From contig CBDCUC010000040.1 in assembly GCA_965222485.1 (NCBI GenBank), forward strand, positions 496,001 to 560,000: a stretch of 64,000 bases of DNA, read 5' to 3'. The translations under genes were made by a program, and so were the position numbers. The first letter of the stretch is position 1, and each line of letters starts with the position of its first letter. A model generated the notes under the pieces. It worked only from the letters and a program-made list of their open reading frames with translations. It had not been told where the DNA came from and searched no databases. Positions 17,322-26,247 of the stretch are shown piece after piece. Origin of the DNA: CBDCUC01 sp965222485. Its GTDB lineage: Bacteria > Pseudomonadota > Alphaproteobacteria > Rhizobiales > Hyphomicrobiaceae.

Positions 17322-19943
17322 ATGTTTTTCAGACGAACAAAAAACGCAAAGTCACTAAGCCAGGACGCGAAGGCCGCTAGCTCTGCGCTCGATGCGGAAC
17401 CAGGCCAGGAGGCATCCTCAACCGGCATAAACGGCACGGCAGGCTCGCAAGGCGACGCAATAGAAAGGCAGGCCCCGGCGCCGCTGAGCCACGACCGCTT
17501 ACGCCGCCGCACACCGGTTTCCGAATTACGCTTCAAAACGTCCAGCGAAGCAGACACCACAAAAGACCCGCTCGGGCACGAAGTGGCAATCGAAGCTGTG
17601 GAGTTTGGTGCCGCGATATCCGCCGACCAATTCCACATATGTGCCTGCACGCCGCCTGGGACCGCGGCGCGCTCCATCGTCTTGGATATCCTTCGACGCG
17701 CCGCAGCGGCCGCCAAACCGTCCAACGAGCGCATCCTTGTCACGCAATTCGAAGGACCCGATTGCGTCCGCGTGATCACGCTCCCGTATGGGCGTGGAGC
17801 TAAATTCGCCTCAGCTTTGTCAGCCGCACTTGACGATATCCGTGATGCGCTGCCTGCCGCTTTCACCAACGACAGCTACCAGGTGCGCGCTCGTGCAATA
17901 AGCGAGCAATATCGATCTGAGACAGAGCGTGCGATCGACGCTCTACACCAGAAGGCCTATCAGCAAAATATTGCCGTGCTTCGCACGCCTTCCGGTTATG
18001 CCATGGCGCCGATGCTTGAAGGCAAAGTCGTCCGATCAGAGGTCTTTTCGAAGCTCCCGCCGAACCTGAAGTCAGAGGTCGAACGCAAGATTGCCGGACT
18101 TGAAGAAGAAATGTCCGAAATACTTGCTGCCACGCCTGCGCACCACAAGCAGCGTCTGCATGAACTCGCCGAACTCGACAGGAAAACAGTCGCCGAAGTC
18201 ATCGCCGCTCCGCTGTCAGAGTTACGTCAAAAGTTTTCTGAAGAGGCGTCGCTGGTCTCATACCTTGACGAGATCGAAAACCAACTTTCTGTGGCCGCAA
18301 CCCGATGGCGCGTGCTGTCCACCAAGGATGGTACGACAGACGCAAGGACGCTTGATGAAACCAGCTTCCAGCCATTCCTTGCCAAAGTATTGGCAGGTGT
18401 GCGAGGCCCCAATGCAGCTGACCGCGACAGCCACGCGGATGCGCCCGTGATTGAACCGTTAGGGCCAGCGGAGGCCGATCTGGTTGGCGCTAGTTGCGCG
18501 GGCGGCGAGCGGGCTGGCTATACTCGCCCCACAGCCCACGAAATTGAACCGGGCGCCATGTTCCGCGCGGATGGCGGTTTTCTGGTGATCGACGCTGCCG
18601 ACCTCGTTGGATGCGAAAGCCTGCGCAACATTTTGCGAACCACACTTCGCACTGGTCGCATCCCACCGTTCAAGTCGAGCCTCAAAACGCAACGCCCCGC
18701 CGCAGCGATTCCCATGCAGCCTATCCCGGTTGGATTCAAATGCGTCCTTTTGGGCTCGCCGCAGGAATTTGACTGGCTACGGCGCGAGGCTCCTGACTTG
18801 ATTGACGTCTTTAAGGTCCACACCGTCTTTGACGAAGGCTTGGATCGGACCGCCGATAATGAGAAGGCGCTGGCCGCGCGCATCGCGCATTCTATCGCCG
18901 ATGCAAACCTGTTGTCGTTTGAGGCAGGGGCTATTGCAGCGCTGATAGACTACTCATCGGAACTCGCAAGCAACGCCGGCAGATTGTCGCTAAGGCTGGA
19001 GACGTTAAATGATGTGGCTAGCGAGGCGGACCATATCGCCCGTAGGGCTGAACGAAAGGCTGTAAAGACCGAAGACGTAACGGAGGCATTACACCGCCGC
19101 CACCGTCGCAGTGTCGACCTTACGCGTGTCGGGCACCGAGGCGCCGCCGGTGGGTTAGTTGATGCGCAGACTGAGACCACGAAAGAACCTCGGGTTGGTG
19201 CGATCATGGCTGTGGCAACCACGTATGATCGAGATCGCCAGGACCGCGGCGGGCTCATCACATGTCTTGCCTCCATCGCACCTGCCAACTACTTGCACGT
19301 CTCGGATTCAAATCTTGACAGCGCGATTGATGCTACCCAAGCCGACATCGTGTCATCCTACCTGACACATGCCTTCGAGCCTCCGGCATCGCCATTGCAC
19401 ATGTCTGCAACGCTAACGGCTCATGCCGGTGAACATGCACGTTCGCTTTTTTCCAGATCGAACGAAAGTTCTGCCGCACCCGTAAGCCTTGCTTGCACAT
19501 GTGCGGTGCTCTCAGCGCTGTCTGCAACCAAGATCCGCTCCGATATCGCAGTGCTCGGCGGGATCGATCAGACCGGAGCTGTACGCTCTGCCGGCGACGT
19601 AAACACCGCTGTTGCCACCGTATATGACAGCTTTGCCGCCAGCGGCCTGAAGGAATTTGGCGTCGTCATCCCGAAAGCGCAATCCGATCGCTTGATGCTA
19701 CGTGAAGACATTGTCTCTGCCGCGCAAGACGGCAAGTTCAAGGTCTGGGCAGTAGCCGATGTCGGCCAGTGTCTTGAAGTCCTCAGCGACAACGCGTCAG
19801 GCACACCGGCCGCCGACGGCACCTACCCGCGCGACACAATAATGGGTAAAGCGCAATCCCGGTTGCTGAAGTTTGCCAACCCAGCCGACAATACGCGCGC
19901 CAATGGAACTGTGCGTGCAGGCACAAACGGAGCGGGTGCATGA
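17322..19943 (+). CDS. Lon-like (LonB/AAA_32-type) protein with degenerate ATPase and protease sites
   Basis: An 873-residue protein related to the LonB-like proteases (AAA_32 plus Lon proteolytic domain). Family landmarks: GHEVAIEAVEFG before the P-loop; the coiled insertion at ~190-330; the Walker B-like block GAMFRADGGFLVIDA; a C-terminal S16-like fold with VLGGIDQTGAVRSAGDV and GVVIPKAQSDRLML. Three key sites are altered. The Walker A position (residues ~110-118) reads TPPGTAARS, without GK[ST]. By alignment of the motifs the catalytic Ser position is Pro720, and the catalytic Lys position is Ala763. A disordered N-terminus (~1-80) and Ala/Gly-rich C-terminus flank the core. The stop overlaps the next start by 4 bp. 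Probably a pseudoenzyme acting as scaffold or regulator. Confidence 0.8.
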   Translation: MFFRRTKNAKSLSQDAKAASSALDAEPGQEASSTGINGTAGSQGDAIERQAPAPLSHDRLRRRTPVSELRFKTSSEADTTKDPLGHEVAIEAVEFGAAISADQFHICACTPPGTAARSIVLDILRRAAAAAKPSNERILVTQFEGPDCVRVITLPYGRGAKFASALSAALDDIRDALPAAFTNDSYQVRARAISEQYRSETERAIDALHQKAYQQNIAVLRTPSGYAMAPMLEGKVVRSEVFSKLPPNLKSEVERKIAGLEEEMSEILAATPAHHKQRLHELAELDRKTVAEVIAAPLSELRQKFSEEASLVSYLDEIENQLSVAATRWRVLSTKDGTTDARTLDETSFQPFLAKVLAGVRGPNAADRDSHADAPVIEPLGPAEADLVGASCAGGERAGYTRPTAHEIEPGAMFRADGGFLVIDAADLVGCESLRNILRTTLRTGRIPPFKSSLKTQRPAAAIPMQPIPVGFKCVLLGSPQEFDWLRREAPDLIDVFKVHTVFDEGLDRTADNEKALAARIAHSIADANLLSFEAGAIAALIDYSSELASNAGRLSLRLETLNDVASEADHIARRAERKAVKTEDVTEALHRRHRRSVDLTRVGHRGAAGGLVDAQTETTKEPRVGAIMAVATTYDRDRQDRGGLITCLASIAPANYLHVSDSNLDSAIDATQADIVSSYLTHAFEPPASPLHMSATLTAHAGEHARSLFSRSNESSAAPVSLACTCAVLSALSATKIRSDIAVLGGIDQTGAVRSAGDVNTAVATVYDSFAASGLKEFGVVIPKAQSDRLMLREDIVSAAQDGKFKVWAVADVGQCLEVLSDNASGTPAADGTYPRDTIMGKAQSRLLKFANPADNTRANGTVRAGTNGAGA

Positions 19944-20806
19944 TCACGCACGTGGCCGAGGCAGGCGAAGACCGAGGTCGGGTCGTGCTGCATCTGGATG
20001 CCGCAGCCTCTGCGATCGACCCCGCCGCATTTGCCGCGGTTCAAATTGCCGAAGCATATCGTTCCGAAATCGAATGCCTGTTTGTCGAAGATCGACGCTT
20101 GATCGATCTCACGACCTACGACTTCGCCACCGAAATTGCGCAAAACGGCGACATTGCGAAGCCGCTCGCAATCGCTGGCGTCGAAGGCGACTATCGACTG
20201 CTATACCAGCACGTCCACGACCGGATCATTGAGGCAGCAAATGCGGCGAATATCGCAACTCACACAACGCTTGCGCGCGACGAGCCGCTGCGCGCGCTTG
20301 CCGAACGTTGTGCCAGCATCGGTCCGTGGAATGTCGTGGTTCTTGCAGAACCCCTGAGAGGACACTTCGGGCCCCTGTTAGATGCCATTTTCTCCAGTGT
20401 TCCTGACATGACCGGTGTCGTCGCTGTTAGTACGCGCAAAGCGCCTTCCAAAGGCCCCGTCACAGCGGTGGTGGAAGATATCAATCGGCTGCCGGCGATG
20501 TTGAGCGCAGCAGAGCGTCTGGCGTCGGTTCGGCGCGACCCTGTGTCCGTCTTGTTGATAGGTGACGATCCTGAATACGTCGGTTGGATGGAGGACCAGG
20601 CACGATTGGCGATTGCTGAATACAGCCAAGCTGTTGAGATTGAGAACGGCGCTCGCACTTTCGGCGAGACCGACTGCATCGCGGAGCGGTTGCGTGCGAT
20701 GAAAGCCAGCTTCATCATTGCACAGTTCGCGGGCCGCACCGTTCCTGCCAATGATCTCTCCGCCATGGCCGCAACGTTGTCGTGCCCCCTCTTTCTCGTT
20801 CGCTGA
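19940..20806 (+). CDS. Usp-like protein coupled to the Lon-like pseudoenzyme
   Basis: A 288-residue cytoplasmic protein that appears to contain two alpha/beta units of universal-stress-protein type. The first starts VVLHLDAAASAIDPAAF and includes IECLFVEDRRLIDL. The second begins near PVSVLLIGDDPEYV and ends LSCPLFLVR, a common Usp-like last strand. No ATP-binding G-x2-G-x9-G(S/T) motif was found, so nucleotide binding is uncertain. Its ATG overlaps the TGA of the Lon-like gene (ATGA), implying translational coupling and a joint role. Family membership is by pattern only; the function is unknown. Confidence 0.65.
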   Translation: MITHVAEAGEDRGRVVLHLDAAASAIDPAAFAAVQIAEAYRSEIECLFVEDRRLIDLTTYDFATEIAQNGDIAKPLAIAGVEGDYRLLYQHVHDRIIEAANAANIATHTTLARDEPLRALAERCASIGPWNVVVLAEPLRGHFGPLLDAIFSSVPDMTGVVAVSTRKAPSKGPVTAVVEDINRLPAMLSAAERLASVRRDPVSVLLIGDDPEYVGWMEDQARLAIAEYSQAVEIENGARTFGETDCIAERLRAMKASFIIAQFAGRTVPANDLSAMAATLSCPLFLVR

Positions 20807-20835
20807 GCGCTATTTTTATTTTCCCAACAAGCGCA

Positions 20836-21741
20836 CTAGTCCCGCTTTGAGATAAAGAAGTTATTGCCGGACCCGACGATCTTTTCATCGACAGTACCGA
20901 TCACTTTTTCATCGCGCCCTTCGTAGTCAAGCGACGTCAAGATGTGCCGCATCGCCTCCAGCCGCGCCCGCCGCTTGTCATTGGCGCGCACGACGAACCA
21001 GGGGCTGACCGCTGTGTGCGTGAAACGGAACATCTCTTCCTTTGCAATCGTGTATTCTTCCCACCGCTCGATTCCAACGAGGTCAATCGGTGTAAGCTTC
21101 CAGTGTTTGAGCGGATCATGCCGGCGTTGATGAATTCGCTTGAGCTGCATCTCGCGCCCGATGGTTAGGAACAATTTAAAAAGTTTTATGCCGTCTCGAA
21201 CCAGCAAGCTTTCAAAGTCCGGTGCCTCTCTCAGGAATGCGGCGAGCTCGTCCTTGGTGCAGAACCCCATGACACGTTCAACGCCGGCGCGGTTGTACCA
21301 GGAGCGATCGAACATCACGATATCGCCATGTGTTGGCATGTGCTGCACATAACGCTGGAAATACCACTGGCCGCGTTCGGTCTCAGTTGGTTTAGGCAAT
21401 GCGACGGCACGAGCATGCCGTGGATTGAGGTGCTGCATGAAACGCGCGATCGTACCGCCCTTGCCGGCCGAGTCGCGGCCCTCAAAGACGATAACAATCC
21501 TCTGACCTGTTTTTAAAACGTGCGTCTGCAACTTCACCAACTCGGTCTGCAGCGCCACAAGTTCGGCTTCGTAAGCCTTCCGTTTCATTTTGTGTTGATA
21601 GGGATATCCGCCGGATGTAAACGCCTTCTCCGCGATCTCCTCCGGCAGTTCGGGTGAATCGATGTCAAAGCCCTCCGGCAAACCACGAGCCGTCTTGACG
21701 TTGGCCTTGTCGGCATTATCCGCCGTCTTTGACTTGCTCAT
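20836..21741 (-). CDS. ppk2: Polyphosphate kinase 2
   Basis: A 301-residue PPK2-family enzyme, which transfers phosphate between polyphosphate and nucleotides. Walker A is FEGRDSAGKGGTI. The lid and Walker B region are NPRHARAVALPKPTETER and FDRSWYNRAGVERVMGF. The C-terminal LTPIDLVGIERWEEYTIAKEEMF block is typical of class I PPK2. A charged ~45-residue N-terminus precedes the core. It is divergent from phoR, so the gene belongs to a phosphate-metabolism neighbourhood. Substrate preference (ADP or GDP) cannot be read from the sequence. Confidence 0.93.
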   Translation of the reverse strand: MSKSKTADNADKANVKTARGLPEGFDIDSPELPEEIAEKAFTSGGYPYQHKMKRKAYEAELVALQTELVKLQTHVLKTGQRIVIVFEGRDSAGKGGTIARFMQHLNPRHARAVALPKPTETERGQWYFQRYVQHMPTHGDIVMFDRSWYNRAGVERVMGFCTKDELAAFLREAPDFESLLVRDGIKLFKLFLTIGREMQLKRIHQRRHDPLKHWKLTPIDLVGIERWEEYTIAKEEMFRFTHTAVSPWFVVRANDKRRARLEAMRHILTSLDYEGRDEKVIGTVDEKIVGSGNNFFISKRD

Positions 21742-21936
21742 CCCTTACTCCTTCGCCTAGGCGCACGATCCATCGTGTGCCCCATTTAGCACCTGTCGAG
21801 CCTGCAGTCTGCGCGAACTGGTCACGTTGGCAAACCGCATTACAGGCCGCCTTGTTGAAAACGAGCTATATTCGCGAAGCACGACCGTTGAATACGTTTG
21901 AAATGCCCACCAGTCGATAGCCGCGAAGGCAGACAC

Positions 21937-23307
21937 TTGAAGAACGCCGGTAACGAGATTGCAGAAATAATAGCCGCGCTCCAAAGCCGGGCGGACAGGC
22001 TTGGGCGCACGCTATGGCCGTTCTGGGAACGCCTGTCGCTGCGCTGGCCTCCGGTTGTGTTAGCCGGGGTGATCTTTTTCATCATGGCGGCGAGAGATCA
22101 GATCTCGGCGGGATGGGCTGTTGCCGCTGGTGCGCTGGTGGCAGTGGCGGCCGCATTGTTTACAGGTGGTGCTCTGCGCCAGGCTCTTGGCGCAAGGGAT
22201 GGGGCGTCACTGCACGACAACGGCAGGCGCGCTGGTTTGTCGAAACAAGCAAAAAGCTGGCGCAGCTTGATCGATGCGATGCCGGACGCAGCCGTCGCTC
22301 TTAATGCCGGCGGCACGGTCGTACATCACAATGAGCGGGCGTTGGAACTCTTCCCCAACATTCGACGCGGCCAGATGATTGCCCAGGTCTCACGCAATCC
22401 CGACCTCCTCGCCGCTGTTGACAAAGCCGTCAACACGTCTGGTGCCTTGGTCGTTGATTTGCACGAATGGGTTCCGGTCGAGCGACACATCTCGTCAACG
22501 GTGACGCGATTGGAGCATGTCGATCGGTCAAGCAAGTCGCCAGCATTGCTCGTCACGTTTCGCGATCTGTCTGAGCAGGACAAGCTCGATAAAATGCGCG
22601 CAGACTTCATTGCGAACGCGAGCCACGAATTGCGCACGCCATTGGCCTCCTTGCGCGGATACGTTGAGACGCTGCAAGGGCCTGCCAGTAACGATCCTGA
22701 CGCACGCGATCGCTTTCTTGCCATCATGGCAAGTCAGGCGGCGCGCATGACGCGCCTGATTGATGATCTCTTGTCGCTTAGCCGGGCGGAAATGCGCGTG
22801 CACCTGCCCGCACGCGGCAAGGTCGATGTCAACGAGGCGGTCAACTATGTCATGCAGACGATGGAGCCGCTGGCTGAGGGCGCGGACATCAATCTGGAAG
22901 TCAAGAACCTCCAGGCGCCGGCGTTCATCCGCGGTGCGCGCGACGAGATCGTCCAGGTCCTGCAAAACCTCATCCAGAATGCAATCAAGTACGGGCGTGA
23001 TGGCGGACATGTCACGGTCGAGGTGTTCCGCAAGGAGCGCGGTCCATTAGGCCCCGCCCGCATTGGCGTAAACGTGATTGACGATGGCTACGGCATTGCG
23101 CCCGACGATCTGCCGCGCCTCACCGAGCGCTTCTACCGTGCAAATGTCGCCGCCAGCCGCGAGCGTGGCGGCACAGGATTGGGGCTGGCCATTTGCAAGC
23201 ACATTGTGCTGCGCCATCAGGGTGAACTGAAATACGATTCAGAGCTCGGAAAAGGCTCTAAGTTTACTGTTCTATTTGACGAACTGGGTACGCCAGACGC
23301 TCGTTGA
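21937..23307 (+). CDS. phoR: Phosphate regulon sensor kinase PhoR
   Basis: A 456-residue inner-membrane kinase. Two N-terminal hydrophobic helices (about 35-85 in this numbering) are followed by a PAS domain (SLIDAMPDAAVALNAGGTVVHHN). The HisKA motif is FIANASHELRTPLASLRGYVETLQG and the ATPase domain has NLIQNAIKYG, DDGYGIAPDDLPRLTERFYR and GGTGLGLAICKHIV. Phosphate-limitation signals from PstSCAB/PhoU would control its phosphotransfer to PhoB. No ATG fits the N-terminus; TTG 21937 is chosen because GAAGG lies 7 nt upstream. A TTG at 21898 is possible but lacks a ribosome site. Confidence 0.92.
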   Translation: MKNAGNEIAEIIAALQSRADRLGRTLWPFWERLSLRWPPVVLAGVIFFIMAARDQISAGWAVAAGALVAVAAALFTGGALRQALGARDGASLHDNGRRAGLSKQAKSWRSLIDAMPDAAVALNAGGTVVHHNERALELFPNIRRGQMIAQVSRNPDLLAAVDKAVNTSGALVVDLHEWVPVERHISSTVTRLEHVDRSSKSPALLVTFRDLSEQDKLDKMRADFIANASHELRTPLASLRGYVETLQGPASNDPDARDRFLAIMASQAARMTRLIDDLLSLSRAEMRVHLPARGKVDVNEAVNYVMQTMEPLAEGADINLEVKNLQAPAFIRGARDEIVQVLQNLIQNAIKYGRDGGHVTVEVFRKERGPLGPARIGVNVIDDGYGIAPDDLPRLTERFYRANVAASRERGGTGLGLAICKHIVLRHQGELKYDSELGKGSKFTVLFDELGTPDAR

Positions 23308-23375
23308 GATCATTGATAAGGTCGTGTCCTAGTTTCCGTGTTTCCGATATTATAAAATAATATCAACACATTAAC

Positions 23376-23393
23376 ATGTCATAAAACAGAATC
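23376..23393 (+). promoter_or_regulatory. Possible Pho box upstream of pstS
   Basis: The sequence ATGTCATAAAACAGAATC, about 105 bp upstream of the pstS start, resembles one good half (CTGTCAT) and one poor half of a PhoB box in an AT-rich promoter region. The second half is weak, so this is tentative. Confidence 0.3.
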
Positions 23394-23497
23394 CACACTG
23401 GTCTAAACCATGGGTGTCGGCGCAGGGGGCGCCGGGCGGGGATCGGCCCAAGTTGTCGGTGCGATCCATTCATCACCCCAACTCAAGGGAGATCAGC

Positions 23498-24649
23498 GTG
23501 AGCACAAGGTTCATCGCTACCTCAGTGGCTGTTGCAGTCGCTGGCACAGTCACGTTCGCCGGTGCGGCTTCGGCACGTGACCAAATCGATATCGTCGGTT
23601 CCTCGACGGTATTCCCATTTGCAACCGCAGTTGCTGAGAAGTTCGGTAACAAGACGGACTTCAATACACCGAAAGTCACCTCCACCGGCTCCGGTGGCGG
23701 CTTGAAGCGCTTCTGTAAGGGTGTCGGTGCCGAGACGCCGGATATCACCAATGCGTCGCGCCGCATGAAGAAGAAGGAATGGGACAACTGCCAGAAGGCA
23801 GGTGTCAAGGATATCGTCGAATTCAAGATTGGTTTTGATGGTATCGTTATCGGGAACGCCAAGGCGGCACCGTCGCTGAAGCTGACCCTCCAGCAAGTCT
23901 ATCTCGCCCTGGCCGCAAAAGTTCCCGATCCGGCAGGTGGCGACAAGCTTGTTGCAAACCCATACAAGAAGTGGTCCGACATCGATCCCTCGCTTCCTGA
24001 TGCGGCGATCGAAGTTCTTGGTCCCCCACCGACGTCCGGTACACGTGACGCTTTCGAGGAGCTTGCCCTTGGCGGTGGCGCAAAGAATGTCGCGATCCTG
24101 GCTGAGCTGCGCGGCCTGAAGGCAGAGGATCCCAAGATCAAGGAAATCGCCGGCAAGTTGGGTCTGAAAGACGAGGACCTGGCAAAAGACGGTAAGGCCC
24201 TCAAAGGCAAGAGCATCTTCAAGAAGCTCGCCTATCACATCCGCGATGATGGCCCTTACATCGAGGCCGGCGAAAACGACAACCTGATCGTTTCCAAGCT
24301 TGAGGCCAATCCGAAGGCTGTCGGTGTCTTTGGCTTCTCCTTCCTCGATCAGAACTCTGACAAGATCAAGGGCGCTGAAGTCGACGGTATCGTGCCGACC
24401 TTCGAAGCCATCTCGTCAGGAAAATATCCCGTGTCCCGCTCGCTGTTCTTCTACGTGAAGAAGGCACATGTCGGTGAGATCAAGGGCATCAAGGAATTCC
24501 TCGCCGAATGGACTCAAGAAGGCACCTTCGGCGAAGAAGGATATCTCGTCGATAAGGGTCTCATTCCACTGCCGGAGGATGCGCGCGAAGCTGCACGCAA
24601 GAAGGCTGCAGAACTGACCGTCATGACGGGTGAAGAAGAGCTGAAGTAA
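23498..24649 (+). CDS. pstS: Phosphate ABC transporter substrate-binding protein PstS
   Basis: A 383-residue periplasmic phosphate-binding protein. The signal peptide spans about residues 1-26 (ends GAASA). Phosphate-binding segments are VGSSTVFPFATAVAE near the mature N-terminus, TGSGGGLKRFC and PPTSGTRDAFEELAL. This is the long alphaproteobacterial form. GTG 23498 is chosen because AAGGGAG precedes it and it places the signal peptide at the N-terminus; the open frame upstream to 23414 is unlikely to be translated. Confidence 0.95.
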   Translation: MSTRFIATSVAVAVAGTVTFAGAASARDQIDIVGSSTVFPFATAVAEKFGNKTDFNTPKVTSTGSGGGLKRFCKGVGAETPDITNASRRMKKKEWDNCQKAGVKDIVEFKIGFDGIVIGNAKAAPSLKLTLQQVYLALAAKVPDPAGGDKLVANPYKKWSDIDPSLPDAAIEVLGPPPTSGTRDAFEELALGGGAKNVAILAELRGLKAEDPKIKEIAGKLGLKDEDLAKDGKALKGKSIFKKLAYHIRDDGPYIEAGENDNLIVSKLEANPKAVGVFGFSFLDQNSDKIKGAEVDGIVPTFEAISSGKYPVSRSLFFYVKKAHVGEIKGIKEFLAEWTQEGTFGEEGYLVDKGLIPLPEDAREAARKKAAELTVMTGEEELK

Positions 24650-24677
24650 GTATGCGTCTTTGGCTTATAGGACGATG

Positions 24678-24710
24678 GGAGACCCGGAATAGACCGCCGG
24701 GTCTCCTATT
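24678..24710 (+). terminator. Hairpin between pstS and pstC (attenuator/terminator)
   Basis: A perfect 10 bp stem (GGAGACCCGG 24678-24687 with CCGGGTCTCC 24697-24706), 9 nt loop, followed by TATTT. It lies 28 bp after the pstS stop. It probably causes partial termination or 3' protection, giving more PstS than membrane components. Confidence 0.7.
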
Positions 24711-24834
24711 TGCAGGTTGAACTTGAGACTTAACCACACACTTTCGCGCCGACGTCTTGATCGCAAATGAAGAATCCTGCGAGTGATTGGAGTAAGGCGG
24801 CCTCTCCACTGTCGCCATTTGGGGGCTTCTGATC

Positions 24835-26226
24835 ATGCTGAGCATTGCTGCTCTTGTTGTGACCGCGCTGACGCTTGCGGCATTTATACTCGGACGCTCG
24901 AAGGCATCCGCCCTTGCCGCCGGTGATCTGTCGGCACTTCACTCTCGCCCCAGCTATCACGGCCTTTATTGTGCTCTTTGGACACTGATTGCAGGCCTCA
25001 CAGTTCTACTGCTCCTCAATGTCGGCATGAACGCGTTCATCGAGAACCGCATGTACGCCGGCCTGCCCGACGACATGCAGCAGTTCGAGGAGATCAAGAA
25101 ACAGCGCATTATCTCCGACGCGAAGGCCATTGCTGGTGGTCGAATTGTATCATCAGAGTCAGACGCACGCGTCGCTGAGACGCGTCAGGAATTAGCATCG
25201 ACCTTTGCGGGTTGGAACTCACTCAGGATCTGGCTGGTTTCGCTTTCCAGTGTACTCGCCGCAGCAGTCGCTTTCGCAATCACCTATGCCCAATTGTCTT
25301 TGCGATGGCGGGCGCGAAATAACTCCGAGAGAGTCATAAAGTCCGCGCTCGCCGTCTGCGCCGTTATTGCCATTCTCACGACGATCGGCATCCTGTTTTC
25401 GCTCATCGGCGAAACACTGAACTTCTTCCGCAACATCGATTGGCAACTTCAAAGATTTCTCTTCGGCACCCACTGGAGCCCGCTGTCTGGCGTCTTTGAA
25501 GGTAAGCTCGATCCGAAGACAGTCGGCGCCGTACCGCTGTTCGCGGGCACATTCCTTATAACCCTGATCGCAATGCTCGTTGCGGTGCCGATTGGCCTGA
25601 TGTCGGCGATCTACCTGTCCGACTACGCCAGTGACCGTGTACGTGCATGGGCCAAGCCTATGCTTGAGATACTCGCCGGCATTCCCACGGTGGTGTACGG
25701 CTTTTTCGCCGCCATTACCGTCGCGCCAATGTTCAGGGGGCTCGGCGAGACCTTGGGCCTGTCGGTGGCCTCTGAAAGTGCGCTGGCTGCGGGTACGGTC
25801 ATGGGGATTATGATCATACCGTTCATCTCGTCTCTATCAGACGACGTCATCAACGCCGTGCCCCAGTCACTGCGCGATGGCTCGTACGGTTTAGGGGCGA
25901 CGAAGGCTGAAACGATCAAAAAGGTTGTTTTGCCAGCCGCACTCCCTGGCATCGTCTCAGCTATCCTGCTTGGGATTTCGCGTGCGGTTGGCGAAACGAT
26001 GATCGTTGTCATGGCGGCCGGCCAGGGCGCGAATCTGACGTGGAATCCACTCGAGGCAGTAACCACGGTGACGGTCCAGATCGTCGCGTTGATCACGGGT
26101 GACACAGAGGCCGACACTGCAGCCGGTCCGGCCTTTGCGCTCGGCTTCACACTTTTCATCATCACGCTGGCGCTGAACATGCTCGCGCTCAGAATCGTCC
26201 AGAAGTACCGCCTGAAGTACGAATGA
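24835..26226 (+). CDS. pstC: Phosphate ABC transporter permease PstC
   Basis: A 463-residue inner-membrane permease. An N-terminal extension has two membrane helices (about 1-20 and 45-70) around a soluble segment (~70-135, MQQFEEIKKQRII), typical of alphaproteobacterial PstC. The BPD_transp core spans ~235-455 with GLMSAIYLSDYAS, EILAGIPTVVYGFFA and the ABC-coupling loop GLGATKAETIKKVVLPAALPGI. With PstA it forms the channel for PstS-bound phosphate. Confidence 0.94.
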   Translation: MLSIAALVVTALTLAAFILGRSKASALAAGDLSALHSRPSYHGLYCALWTLIAGLTVLLLLNVGMNAFIENRMYAGLPDDMQQFEEIKKQRIISDAKAIAGGRIVSSESDARVAETRQELASTFAGWNSLRIWLVSLSSVLAAAVAFAITYAQLSLRWRARNNSERVIKSALAVCAVIAILTTIGILFSLIGETLNFFRNIDWQLQRFLFGTHWSPLSGVFEGKLDPKTVGAVPLFAGTFLITLIAMLVAVPIGLMSAIYLSDYASDRVRAWAKPMLEILAGIPTVVYGFFAAITVAPMFRGLGETLGLSVASESALAAGTVMGIMIIPFISSLSDDVINAVPQSLRDGSYGLGATKAETIKKVVLPAALPGIVSAILLGISRAVGETMIVVMAAGQGANLTWNPLEAVTTVTVQIVALITGDTEADTAAGPAFALGFTLFIITLALNMLALRIVQKYRLKYE

Positions 26227-26247
26227 CCAGAAACGGGGAACGAGGCC

